In this document: positions 1-5,359 of the stretch, piece by piece
Layout: the number at the start of each line of letters is the position of its first letter
How positions within the stretch are numbered: position 1 is the first letter of the stretch
Assembly (NCBI GenBank): GCA_030145035.1
Contig: JAQYWL010000503.1
Location: 1-7,396, forward strand
DNA from: Desulfobacteria bacterium
GTDB taxonomy: Bacteria; Desulfobacterota; Desulfobacteria; Desulfobacterales; C00003060
Length of the DNA stretch: 7,396 nucleotides
Direction of reading: 5' to 3'
Translations under genes and position numbers: made by a program
The notes under the pieces: model-generated
What the model was told of the DNA's origin: nothing
The model's database searches: none
Seen by the model: only the letters and a program-made list of their open reading frames with translations

Positions 1-42
1 CGCAGGGGACCGGGTCAATTGTCTACCTCCATTAGAAATTTT

Positions 43-246
43 GGCATCCTTCATTCCTCGGTTTACACTTATCAAGGAGGCGGGCGTCAAGAGATAATTT
101 CTTTTGTTCCTACTTATTGGTGTCAGGTGTCAGGTGTCAGGTGTCAGGTGTCAGGAACTGAAAAAGCAAGACCTGAACACTGAACACTGAAACCTGAACA
201 CTGGTCAATAGGTGTAAACTACTTTATGGCGAAAATGAAGGATGCC
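43..246. mobile_element. MITE-like non-autonomous element, copy 1 (204 bp)
   Basis: The element is bounded by perfect 13-bp terminal inverted repeats, GGCATCCTTCATT at 43-55 and its complement at 234-246. A second, offset inverted match lies further in (GTTTACAC near the left end, GTGTAAAC near the right). The left interior holds five head-to-tail copies of GGTGTCA (119-153). The right interior (169-203) holds five related heptads in the opposite sense (AGACCTG, AACACTG, AACACTG, AAACCTG, AACACTG), so a transcript could fold into a long imperfect hairpin. It encodes no protein. A second copy in the same orientation lies at 3547-3757; by hand alignment the copies differ at about 15 positions plus one 7-bp unit. 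The flanks (GAAATTTT, GAATACCT) do not form a clear target duplication, suggesting an older insertion. The mobilising transposase is not in the window. That this is mobile DNA is well supported by copy 2; its family is unknown. Confidence 0.8.
119..155. repeat. Heptad tandem repeat (GGTGTCA)5 plus GG
   Basis: Five exact copies of a 7-bp unit followed by a partial unit, forming the left arm of the first MITE-like element. The second element has six copies at 3623-3664, so the array length varies in whole units, as expected from slippage or recombination. Confidence 0.9.
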
Positions 247-334
247 GAATACCTCAACCGAAATCTCACGCGCCTTTGCGTCGCATACATGCGCTATTAA
301 ATAACGCACGTCATTGTTGACAGCACATTTTATG

Positions 335-386
335 CCACAGAGCGCAGGTCAAGAATTTTTCCTCTGCGCTCTTTGCGTCTCTGCGG
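335..386. repeat. Imperfect inverted repeat just upstream of the spermidine-synthase-like gene
   Basis: CCACAGAGCGCAGG at 335-348 is mirrored by CCTCTGCGCTCTTTGCGTCT and CTCTGCGG across 361-386, giving an imperfect stem around a short AT-rich loop. From memory, intergenic sequences of this CACAGAG/CTCTGCGG style are dispersed repeats in many environmental bacteria; no second copy is in this window. It ends 19 bp before the start codon at 406, so in a transcript starting upstream it would lie in the 5' leader and could affect ribosome access. That effect is inference. Confidence 0.6.
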
Positions 387-405
387 TGAGTAAAAATTCA
401 GGGAA

Positions 406-2241
406 ATGGTGGATTTGAAGCGTTTTGAGGCCGCGACAACCTATGTCATCACGCTGATGGTGGCGTATTGCAGCATCGTATATGAACTGCTCATGGCCCA
501 GACCCTGTCGGCCATCATGGGCAACACGGTCCTACGCTACAGCACAACTATCGGTGTGTATCTGGCCTCGCTCGGCGTGGGCGCGCTCCTTTGCGGGCAC
601 TCAGAGAAAGGTTCGGTCCAGAGGCTCATCCGCATCGAGATACTCTTAAGCCTCATCGGCGGCCTGTCCGTGATCATGATGCACATGTTCGCCGCGATGC
701 AGCGCTATGCCGCCAACACCTCCCTGTTTTTTCAGGGTCCCACGGGCGAGCCGGTTCTAACAGTCTCATTTTTCCTGGTCAGCCACCTGATCATTGTGGC
801 CATCGGGATCCTGTCCGGGTATGAAGTGCCGCTGCTTATCGCCATGCGCAAGGCGGAAATACAGACCCGGCGGGGCAGGAACCCCGCAACGGCCGTTAAC
901 GTGGTTCTGGGCGTGGACTATTTTGGTTCGCTTTTAGGTGCCGTGCTCTTCCCCCTAATTCTCCTGCCGCAGCTTGGTATATTCTCGATCTCCTACCTGT
1001 CAGCGCTTCTGAACGGTTTCGCCTGCTTGCTTCTCCTGAGTTTCAAGCCGTGCCGGGACAGGACCCGACAGGCCGCGAAGATAGGGGTGCTCATCGGAGT
1101 CCTGCTCGTTCTCTTGTTCATGGTCGGCCGGACCGAGCAGTATTTTCTCAAGAAATTCTACTATGATGACAGAATCACCAATATCAGCTCGCTCTTTAGT
1201 CCGTTTGACGACCTGGACGATATCGTAACCTTTCGTTCGCCCTACCAGTGCATCCACTTCGTGCGCCGGCCGGACAACCCTTTTTTGGATTCGATTCTGA
1301 AGACATACACGGACAAGTTCAGAGCCGACCCGAATTTTCCCAAGGATATCTGGCTGTTCATGGAACATCAGTACCAGTTTTTCTCCAATTTTGAAGAGAT
1401 GTACCATGAGTTCTTCGTGCATGCGCCCGTACAGTTTGATAAACCGCCGCGGCGGGTGCTGGTGCTCGGGGCAGGCGACGGCCTGGTTGTCCGGGAATTG
1501 CTCAAGTACGACGAAGTGGAGAGCATTACCGTCGTTGACATCGACCCTGTCATACTGCGGCTGGCCAGGGAATTTCCCCTGCTTGTTCACATGAATCGCG
1601 ATTCCATGTCCGACAGGCGGGTCAAACTGATACAAGAGGACGCCTTTACCTGGCTCAGCCGGTGCAGGGAAAGATTCGACGGGATTTACTGCGACTTCCC
1701 AAACCCCATTGACTTCGACCTGTCCCGCCTGTTCAGCCGCGAGTTCTATTGCATGATTCGACACCATCTTGCCTATGGCGGCTTTGCGGCCGCCGACATC
1801 CCCGACCCCGCCCTATGGGAAAGGTATTACAGCACCTTCAAGGCGGCGGGTTTCAAAACCATACTTCCATACGAGGTCCGGTTGGAAAGTGACAACCCCG
1901 GGCTCAAGGAAATTGCGGAAGAATTCGCGACAATGGGCGGCTTAATGGATGTCAAGGACACGGGAAAGGAGCGCCAATTTTTTTACGACACCGTAGTCCG
2001 GAGGGTGGTTGACAACGTGAGCCAGCGCTTCGTCTTCCTGCGGGCCGGTAAGAGCGTTATAAGCAGGCGTTACGTGGATAACAAAATTCCCCTTCACGTG
2101 TTCAACGCCAAACGCTTTGCCCTGGCAAGCAATGTTGCGCACGACGCCAGCTTCAGGCCTGAAATGGTCAACTCTATTATTCGGCCGACCATTCCGAATG
2201 TCAGCTTCAACTCAATCTTTGAGCTTAACAAGCCGGGCTAA
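406..2241 (+). CDS. Membrane-anchored spermidine synthase-like protein (polyamine aminopropyltransferase family)
   Basis: A 611-residue fusion of an N-terminal integral membrane domain and a C-terminal spermidine/spermine-synthase Rossmann domain. About seven or eight hydrophobic helices span residues 12-242 (around 12-30, 44-64, 75-98, 120-145, 165-190, 194-213, 225-242). The soluble part shows SPYQ (278-281), YHE (333-335), a nucleotide-type loop GAGDG (355-359), the acidic strand VVDIDP (376-381) and DFPNP (430-434) followed by LFSREFY. Soluble synthases transfer aminopropyl from decarboxylated S-adenosylmethionine to putrescine; for long membrane-bound members the substrate is generally unproven. 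Here the second acid of the usual DxxD is Asn433. Start: an in-frame TAA at 391 limits extension. ATG 406 has AGGGA only one base upstream, so TTG 415, which places that motif 10 bases away, is a possible alternative. It is the only plus-strand gene and has no operon partner. The family is secure; the reaction is not. Confidence 0.88.
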   Translation: MVDLKRFEAATTYVITLMVAYCSIVYELLMAQTLSAIMGNTVLRYSTTIGVYLASLGVGALLCGHSEKGSVQRLIRIEILLSLIGGLSVIMMHMFAAMQRYAANTSLFFQGPTGEPVLTVSFFLVSHLIIVAIGILSGYEVPLLIAMRKAEIQTRRGRNPATAVNVVLGVDYFGSLLGAVLFPLILLPQLGIFSISYLSALLNGFACLLLLSFKPCRDRTRQAAKIGVLIGVLLVLLFMVGRTEQYFLKKFYYDDRITNISSLFSPFDDLDDIVTFRSPYQCIHFVRRPDNPFLDSILKTYTDKFRADPNFPKDIWLFMEHQYQFFSNFEEMYHEFFVHAPVQFDKPPRRVLVLGAGDGLVVRELLKYDEVESITVVDIDPVILRLAREFPLLVHMNRDSMSDRRVKLIQEDAFTWLSRCRERFDGIYCDFPNPIDFDLSRLFSREFYCMIRHHLAYGGFAAADIPDPALWERYYSTFKAAGFKTILPYEVRLESDNPGLKEIAEEFATMGGLMDVKDTGKERQFFYDTVVRRVVDNVSQRFVFLRAGKSVISRRYVDNKIPLHVFNAKRFALASNVAHDASFRPEMVNSIIRPTIPNVSFNSIFELNKPG

Positions 2242-2261
2242 ACGTCTCGTCTTCAAAGCCG

Positions 2262-2294
2262 GAATAATTGCAAGCTGTGCGATTAGAATTATTC
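2262..2294. terminator. Possible 3' hairpin after the spermidine-synthase-like gene
   Basis: GAATAATT (2262-2269) and AATTATTC (2287-2294) form a perfect 8-bp inverted repeat with a 17-nt loop, 20 bp after the stop codon. It is AT-rich and lacks a T run, so it is a poor intrinsic terminator. It could instead be one end of a dispersed repeat, since GAATAATTG recurs at 2462-2470. Low confidence as a terminator; the inverted repeat itself is certain. Confidence 0.3.
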
Positions 2295-2300
2295 AAGTCA

Positions 2301-2397
2301 ATCACGAAAACACGAAAGTACGAAAACACGAAATAAACCCAAAGAACCAAGTTATTAACATCTTTTTCGTGCTTTCAATCTATCGTGCTTTCGTGAT
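2301..2397. repeat. 97-bp palindromic repeat element with CACGAAA-rich arms
   Basis: The left arm (2301-2333) begins ATCACGAAAACACGAAAG and the right arm (2364-2397) ends GTGCTTTCGTGAT. When the right arm is reverse-complemented the arms align along about 33 bases, with a few substitutions and one gap. A loop of about 30 bp lies between. Within each arm ACGAAA recurs at short intervals. There is no coding potential, and the layout resembles small dispersed hairpin elements. It may act as a bidirectional transcript end between the plus-strand gene at 406-2241 and the minus-strand genes arriving from the right; that role is inference. Confidence 0.7.
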
Positions 2398-2466
2398 AAT
2401 TTTCCTTTTTTTGCCTTTCTTACACCAAATCTAATATCTATAATATCTAACCGCACAGGTCGAATA

Positions 2467-2531
2467 ATTGTAAGGGCGACTTTATGTCGCCCGCCAAAAA
2501 AATAGGGACGAGGTAAACTCGCCCCTACAAT
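2467..2531. repeat. 65-bp inverted-repeat element with two internal hairpins
   Basis: ATTGTAAGGGCGA (2467-2479) and TCGCCCCTACAAT (2519-2531) are terminal inverted repeats with one mismatch. Inside are two compact stems: GGGCGAC/GTCGCCC (2474-2480 with 2486-2492, loop TTTAT) and GGGACGAG/CTCGCCCC (about 2505-2525, one mismatch). The outer and inner pairings compete, so the element could form a cruciform or cloverleaf-like fold. No protein is encoded. It is probably a dispersed intergenic repeat, but only one copy is visible here. Confidence 0.65.
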
Positions 2532-2533
2532 GC

Positions 2534-2558
2534 GGGGCCAGGTCTTGACCCTGACCCC
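2534..2558 (-). terminator. GC-rich hairpin downstream of the 31-residue gene
   Basis: Read on the minus strand, GGGGTCAGG and CCTGGCCCC pair in a 9-bp stem (one G-U) around a 7-nt loop. It lies about 20 bp after the stop of the small gene at 2577-2672. No T run follows, so it is not a classical intrinsic terminator. It could be a 3'-end stabiliser or another dispersed repeat. Confidence 0.35.
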
Positions 2559-2576
2559 TTAGCCGCTCGAAAAAGT

Positions 2577-2672
2577 TTATTTTTTGCCCCTTACTGCCTT
2601 AAACATGTAGATTCCGACAGCGACCATAATTACTCCCCCTACAGCGACCAGAAGAAGAACATCTGTTGACAT
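2577..2672 (-). CDS. Very small single-pass membrane protein (31 aa)
   Basis: The frame runs from ATG (complement of 2670-2672) to TAA (2577-2579) and encodes a 31-residue peptide. It has a polar start MSTD, a hydrophobic stretch at residues 5-23 (LLLVAVGGVIMVAVGIYMF) and a basic tail (KAVRGKK). This is a classic single transmembrane helix, predicted by the positive-inside rule to have its C terminus in the cytoplasm. The gene call rests on the ribosome binding site: AGGAGGTGA on the minus strand at 2678-2686, 5 nt from the ATG, is nearly a full anti-Shine-Dalgarno match. The membrane-like composition is what a real small protein would show. It lies 131 bp downstream of the single-receiver gene on the same strand. 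I do not recognise a family. Small one-helix proteins often act as subunits or regulators of larger membrane complexes, but no such partner is visible here. Its function is unknown. Confidence 0.72.
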   Translation of the reverse strand: MSTDVLLLVAVGGVIMVAVGIYMFKAVRGKK

Positions 2673-2677
2673 AACCT

Positions 2678-2687
2678 TCACCTCCTC
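2678..2687 (-). promoter_or_regulatory. Strong ribosome binding site for the 31-aa gene
   Basis: The minus strand reads GAGGAGGTGA, followed by five bases and ATG. It is the best Shine-Dalgarno match in the window and stands out because the two response-regulator genes have almost none. It implies efficient translation of the small membrane peptide. Confidence 0.8.
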
Positions 2688-2803
2688 TCAAAGTGAAATT
2701 AGTTCGCTTCACTCACAAATATTCCTTTCCAAAAAATTGCCCCAGACAATTAAAAAACTTAAAATTCACCAAGTTGCACAAACATTGAAATGAGTGATCA
2801 GCA

Positions 2804-3166
2804 TCATCTCGTAACCTGATGTTTTGGTATAAAGATCATGTTTTGTAATAGGCTCTGCAACTTTTCCAGAAGAAAGGGTTTGACCAGCAACGGCGTCCTC
2901 TTCGATTTTGTGGATGAAGAGGCATAGGCAGACATGTATACAAATTTTGTTTTAAGCTTTCGTTTCCTGGCTCTCTTTCTCAGCGTAAATCCATCCATGC
3001 CCGGCATCTCAATATCGGTAATTACCACGTCATACGAATTCTTTTTCAGTTTTTGCCATCCTTCGAGGCCATCAACCGCCTCATCTACATTCCATCCATT
3101 TGAAGTAAGGTATAACACCAATGAATGTCGAAAATTCTTGTCATCATCCACGACCAGTATTTTCAT
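2804..3166 (-). CDS. Stand-alone response regulator receiver domain (single-domain REC protein)
   Basis: A 120-residue protein consisting of one CheY-like receiver domain with no output domain. Visible landmarks are the acidic cluster DDD (7-9), phospho-acceptor Asp51 in VVITDIEMPGMDG, switch Ser79 in MSAYA, and Lys96 in KPF. Hydrophobic strands fit the usual alternating fold. The segment between Ser79 and Lys96 is 17 residues, against 22 in the NtrC-type regulator next door. Helix alpha-4, which normally forms part of the signalling face, therefore appears shortened and is Ser/Lys-rich (ASSSTKSKRT). A basic run, RKRARKRKLKTK (63-74), covers alpha-3. Such proteins usually signal by protein contact or serve as phosphorelay intermediates or phosphate sinks. 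It shares its strand with the upstream NtrC-type regulator and kinase, making them candidate partners. No clear Shine-Dalgarno precedes ATG 3166; AGAAG lies about 10 nt upstream. A weak hairpin plus T run follows at 2731-2751 and may end the transcript. Confidence 0.88.
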   Translation of the reverse strand: MKILVVDDDKNFRHSLVLYLTSNGWNVDEAVDGLEGWQKLKKNSYDVVITDIEMPGMDGFTLRKRARKRKLKTKFVYMSAYASSSTKSKRTPLLVKPFLLEKLQSLLQNMIFIPKHQVTR

Positions 3167-3257
3167 GATTTTGGACTTCTTTTGTTGAATCCGCCCGAGG
3201 AGGACGGACTAACTCCGCGAGATGCACCTCAAGTAGCTAGGGTGTGGGGTTACTTGA

Positions 3258-3297
3258 AAAATCCCCCCTAACCCCCCTTTACAAAAGGGGGGATTTT
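3258..3297. terminator. C/G-rich intergenic hairpin repeat
   Basis: Two alternative foldings share the same right arm. AAAATCCCCCC (3258-3268) pairs perfectly with GGGGGGATTTT (3287-3297), and CCCCCCTTT (3272-3280) pairs perfectly with AAAGGGGGG (3284-3292) across a 3-nt loop. Either could stop or pause transcription, and on the plus strand the stem runs into TTTT. It lies 92 bp upstream of the single-receiver gene and could attenuate read-through from the NtrC-type gene. It also resembles a common dispersed repeat of environmental bacteria (from memory), so the terminator role is inference. Confidence 0.5.
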
Positions 3298-3538
3298 AGT
3301 CGAAATCTTTTTCTTGGAGCCTATACGATATCAAGAGTCGTGCCATAATATATGTATAAAGCTAACACGCCGATATTATGGCATATTGCTTTATGCTCAG
3401 TCGAGAGCTTGTCTGTCCTTGTTTCAAAATGAAACTATTGAAAACAGATGGAAGGATCAATTTGAGACGTTAAAAGGGAATGTTGGGGGAGCTACCTTTG
3501 GGGTTTTTGGTCCAGCTTGATAGTATATAAAATCGCGA
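3298..3538. other. AT-rich gene-free stretch
   Basis: Between the hairpin at 3258-3297 and the palindrome arm at 3526 there is no convincing gene. A plus-strand frame from TTG 3314 to TGA 3520 (68 codons) is open but lacks a ribosome binding site and recognisable motifs, and its frame also runs open upstream through the hairpin, as chance would allow. It could be the eroded remnant of a gene. The only clear structure is the inverted repeat at 3341-3383. The promoter of the receiver gene at 3166 may lie in or near this region, but I see no good -35/-10 pair. Confidence 0.4.
3341..3383. repeat. Perfect 11-bp inverted repeat with 21-nt spacer
   Basis: TGCCATAATAT (3341-3351) and ATATTATGGCA (3373-3383) are exact reverse complements separated by 21 bp. 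The centre-to-centre distance is 32 bp, about three helical turns, so the two arms would face the same side of the DNA. That suits a regulator bound as paired dimers, or a hairpin in RNA. It lies 175-217 bp upstream of the single-receiver start. No binding protein is identified. Confidence 0.6.
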
Positions 3539-3546
3539 AGCGATTT
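3539..3546. repeat. Left copy of 8-bp target site duplication
   Basis: AGCGATTT immediately precedes the terminal repeat GGCATCC of the second MITE-like element and is repeated exactly at 3758-3765 after its other end. Duplications of this length are known from several DDE-type families (for example ISL3, IS256, IS1595, IS66), so it does not identify one. Confidence 0.85.
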
Positions 3547-3757
3547 GGCATCCTTCATTCCTCGGTTTACACTTTTCAAGAATGCGGGCGCCAAGAGATA
3601 AATTCTTTTGTTCGTACTTTTTGGTGTCAGGTGTCAGGTGTCAGGTGTCAGGTGTCAGGTGTCAGGAGCGAGAAACGCAAGATCTGAAACCTGAACACTG
3701 AAACCTGAACACTGGTCAATAGGTGTAAACTACTTTATGGCGAAAATGAAGGATGCC
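3547..3757. mobile_element. MITE-like non-autonomous element, copy 2 (211 bp)
   Basis: The same architecture as the element at 43-246, in the same orientation. Terminal inverted repeats are GGCATCCTTCATT (3547-3559) and its complement (3745-3757). Six GGTGTCA heptads lie at 3623-3664, and five opposed heptads at 3680-3714 (AGATCTG, AAACCTG, AACACTG, AAACCTG, AACACTG). It is exactly 7 bp longer than copy 1, explained by one extra GGTGTCA unit. Perfect AGCGATTT direct repeats flank it, showing transposition as a discrete unit. It sits against the stop codon of the NtrC-type gene and splits that gene's 3' palindrome. It encodes nothing, so movement must depend on a transposase elsewhere in the genome. 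In a transcript its heptad arms would form a long hairpin that could replace the interrupted one. Confidence 0.88.
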
Positions 3758-3765
3758 AGCGATTT
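3758..3765. repeat. Right copy of 8-bp target site duplication
   Basis: AGCGATTT, identical to 3539-3546. Its last base is also the last base of the stop codon of the NtrC-type gene (TAA on the minus strand, 3767-3765), so the insertion occurred at the very end of the gene without altering the protein. Confidence 0.85.
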
Positions 3766-5114
3766 TATAACTTGTATGCTTTCAATCGCCGGTGCAGGGT
3801 GGCCCTGGATATCTTAAGGATTTCGCAGGCCTTTTTCTTCTTCCATCCGGTTGTTTCCAGGACTGAAAGAATATAGCTCTTTTCAAGCTCGTCAAGACTC
3901 GCTGGCTGTTCCAGTGAATAGATCGGTTTTGTCTCTTCCTGGATAAGTTTCTGAAAACTGCCGGGCAGGTCTTCCATGTCGATGCAGTTCTTGGCCGTAA
4001 TGGCCACGGCGTAACGGATCGTGTTTTGCAATTCCCTGACGTTTCCCGGCCAGGAATACCCCAAGAAAACTTCATATACCCGGGGATGGATCATGTCTAT
4101 CTGTTTATTCATCTCTGATGAACAGGCTTTCAAAAGGTGTCGTGCCAGAAGAGGTATGTCTTCCTTTCTGGCACGCAACGGCGGCAATTCAAAGCGGCAG
4201 GCATTGAGGCGAAAAAACAGGTCGTCCCGAAAGAGACCGGACTGAATTTCATGTTCAAGATCTTTGTGGGTGGCGGCTACGATTCTCAAATCAGCTTTTC
4301 GGGTGATGGTCTCTCCAAGCCGTCTGAATTCTCCGTTTTCCAAAAAACGCAATATTTTTACCTGGAAGGATAGAGGTGCATCCCCGATTTCATCTAAAAA
4401 TATGGTGCCTCCGTCAGCCTCTTCTACCAGCCCTCTCTTGTGACTGGTTGCGCCGGTAAAAGCGCCGCGATTATGTCCGAACAGTTCGCTTTCTAAAAGA
4501 GTCTCGGGAAAAGCGCCGCAATTCAGGGCAACAAAAGCCCTGTCTTTACGGTGGCTCATACGGTGCAGGGCAGCGGCAATCAGCTCTTTGCCTGTTCCAC
4601 TTTCTCCAACCACCAATACACTGATATTTTGAGAGGCAATTAGAGAGACTTTTCGTAATATTTCCTGAAGCTCGCGATTCACGGTAATAATATTCTTGAA
4701 GTCGTACTTATCAATGAGAACACTTTGTAAAACACGTATGGTCGATTCGAGCTTCTGACGTTGTAAGGCCTTGTCTGCGGCCAAAGTGATCTGATCTTCC
4801 GTAAAGGGCTTGGTAATATAGTCGCTGGCCCCCAACTTGATGGCGGCAACAGCACTGTCGATAGAGCCATACGCGGTCATCATGATGATGGATGAGGTAG
4901 GACACAGTGCCTTGATCTTTTTGGTCAAGTCCAACCCATCAATATCTTCCATGACCAGATCGGTAATAATAAGATCAAAAATATCTTTCTGGACAAGCTG
5001 GAGGGCCTCTTCCCCGGTGGCCGCTTCCTCAACCTGATGGCCACTGAATTGCAAGGCAATCGCTATACTTCGGCGCACTCCTTTTTCGTCATCTACAATG
5101 AGTATGCGAGCCAT
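3765..5114 (-). CDS. NtrC-family sigma-54-dependent response regulator
   Basis: A 449-residue cytoplasmic transcription activator with the standard three parts. The receiver (1-120) has DDE (8-10), phospho-acceptor Asp52, Thr80 and Lys102. The AAA+ domain (about 145-380) has Walker A GESGTGKE (170-177), the sigma-54 contact loop GAFTGA (217-222) and Walker B GTIFLDE (236-242). The C-terminal Fis-type helix-turn-helix (about 412-449) ends ACEILKISRATLHRRLKAYKL. All catalytic motifs are intact, so it should hydrolyse ATP and open sigma-54 promoters when phosphorylated. The soluble kinase upstream on the same strand is the likely cognate donor. I chose ATG 5114 because the receiver begins at once (MARILIVDDE). 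The frame stays open to ATG 5198, but that extension translates heptad repeats. Neither start has a good Shine-Dalgarno. A MITE-like element abuts the stop codon. Target genes are not evident: no good -24/-12 promoter was found in the window. Confidence 0.95.
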   Translation of the reverse strand: MARILIVDDEKGVRRSIAIALQFSGHQVEEAATGEEALQLVQKDIFDLIITDLVMEDIDGLDLTKKIKALCPTSSIIMMTAYGSIDSAVAAIKLGASDYITKPFTEDQITLAADKALQRQKLESTIRVLQSVLIDKYDFKNIITVNRELQEILRKVSLIASQNISVLVVGESGTGKELIAAALHRMSHRKDRAFVALNCGAFPETLLESELFGHNRGAFTGATSHKRGLVEEADGGTIFLDEIGDAPLSFQVKILRFLENGEFRRLGETITRKADLRIVAATHKDLEHEIQSGLFRDDLFFRLNACRFELPPLRARKEDIPLLARHLLKACSSEMNKQIDMIHPRVYEVFLGYSWPGNVRELQNTIRYAVAITAKNCIDMEDLPGSFQKLIQEETKPIYSLEQPASLDELEKSYILSVLETTGWKKKKACEILKISRATLHRRLKAYKL

Positions 5115-5120
5115 TGTACG

Positions 5121-5145
5121 ATTTTGGATTTTGGATTTTGGATTT
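5121..5145. repeat. Heptad tandem repeat (ATTTTGG)3 plus ATTT
   Basis: Three exact 7-bp units and a partial one, 7 bp upstream of the chosen start of the NtrC-type gene. It lies where a ribosome binding site would be expected, and none is present, so the repeat probably replaced or displaced the original leader. The unit length matches the heptads inside the MITE-like elements although the sequence differs. Confidence 0.85.
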
Positions 5146-5286
5146 AACCAAAACCGCATTGTGAGTGTGTTTGTTGTATTTGTTGCGTTATGACTCAAAG
5201 AGCCCAGTAAACTCTAACAACCCGTAACCGTTCACATCCCTTCTTCCCCATGTCATTTCGACCGAAGGGAGAAATCTTGATAAGTA

Positions 5287-5308
5287 GGGTCGGCCACTGT
5301 GCCGACCC
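5287..5308. terminator. Perfect 8-bp GC-rich hairpin
   Basis: GGGTCGGC (5287-5294) and GCCGACCC (5301-5308) pair around the loop CACTGT. No T run follows on either strand, so intrinsic termination is doubtful. It lies in the spacer between the kinase and the regulator and could pause or stabilise a shared transcript, or be a repeat remnant. Confidence 0.45.
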
Positions 5309-5359
5309 AAAACACCTGGCGGGCTTTAGAAAAACAGGCTTTGGCAACTTCCTTACTCG

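Larger units (their letters stand above)
3526..3769. terminator. Palindrome at the 3' end of the NtrC-type gene, split by the MITE-like element
   Basis: The left arm TATAAAATCGC (3526-3536), loop GAA, and right arm are interrupted. Removing the element and one copy of the 8-bp duplication restores TATAAAATCGC-GAA-GCGATTTTATA, a perfect 11-bp stem with a 3-nt loop. A full right arm GCGATTTTATA survives beyond the element at 3759-3769, overlapping the stop codon of the NtrC-type gene (3765-3767). Before insertion this would have been a hairpin right at the end of that gene, reading the same on both strands, with TTTTATATA at its foot. A terminator or mRNA 3' stabiliser is the likely original role. 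Confidence 0.65.

Noticed and set aside
119..155. CRISPR-like array
   Set aside because: The 7-bp units are directly adjacent with no spacers; this is a tandem repeat inside a transposable element.
317..340. TTGACA box as a sigma-70 promoter for the gene at 406
   Set aside because: No acceptable -10 hexamer lies 15-19 bp downstream; the nearest AT-rich hexamer is only about 5 bp away.
1000..1767. Long minus-strand open frame of 255 codons
   Set aside because: It lies wholly inside and antisense to the spermidine-synthase-like gene, whose motifs are convincing; its own sequence shows no family features.
2117..2434. 105-codon plus-strand frame overlapping the end of the spermidine-synthase-like gene
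   Set aside because: It is out of frame with that gene and runs into the CACGAAA palindrome; no start signal or motif.
2700..2760. Sigma-54 (-24/-12) promoter before the small gene and elsewhere
   Set aside because: GG-N10-GC was checked at the likely sites (including the TTGGCATCC ends of the elements and the TGGGGCA stretch here) and the -12 GC is missing each time.
3314..3520. 68-codon plus-strand frame starting at TTG
   Set aside because: No ribosome binding site, no recognisable motif, and the frame is open upstream through a hairpin repeat. Kept only as a possible remnant within the gene-free entry.
43..3757. Composite transposon made of the two direct MITE-like copies carrying the genes between them
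   Set aside because: Copy 2 has its own complete 8-bp duplication, and the outer flanks of the pair do not match, so each copy moved separately.
5115..5198. N-terminal extension of the NtrC-type regulator to ATG 5198
   Set aside because: The added 28 residues translate low-complexity and heptad repeats and precede a receiver domain that starts normally at ATG 5114.
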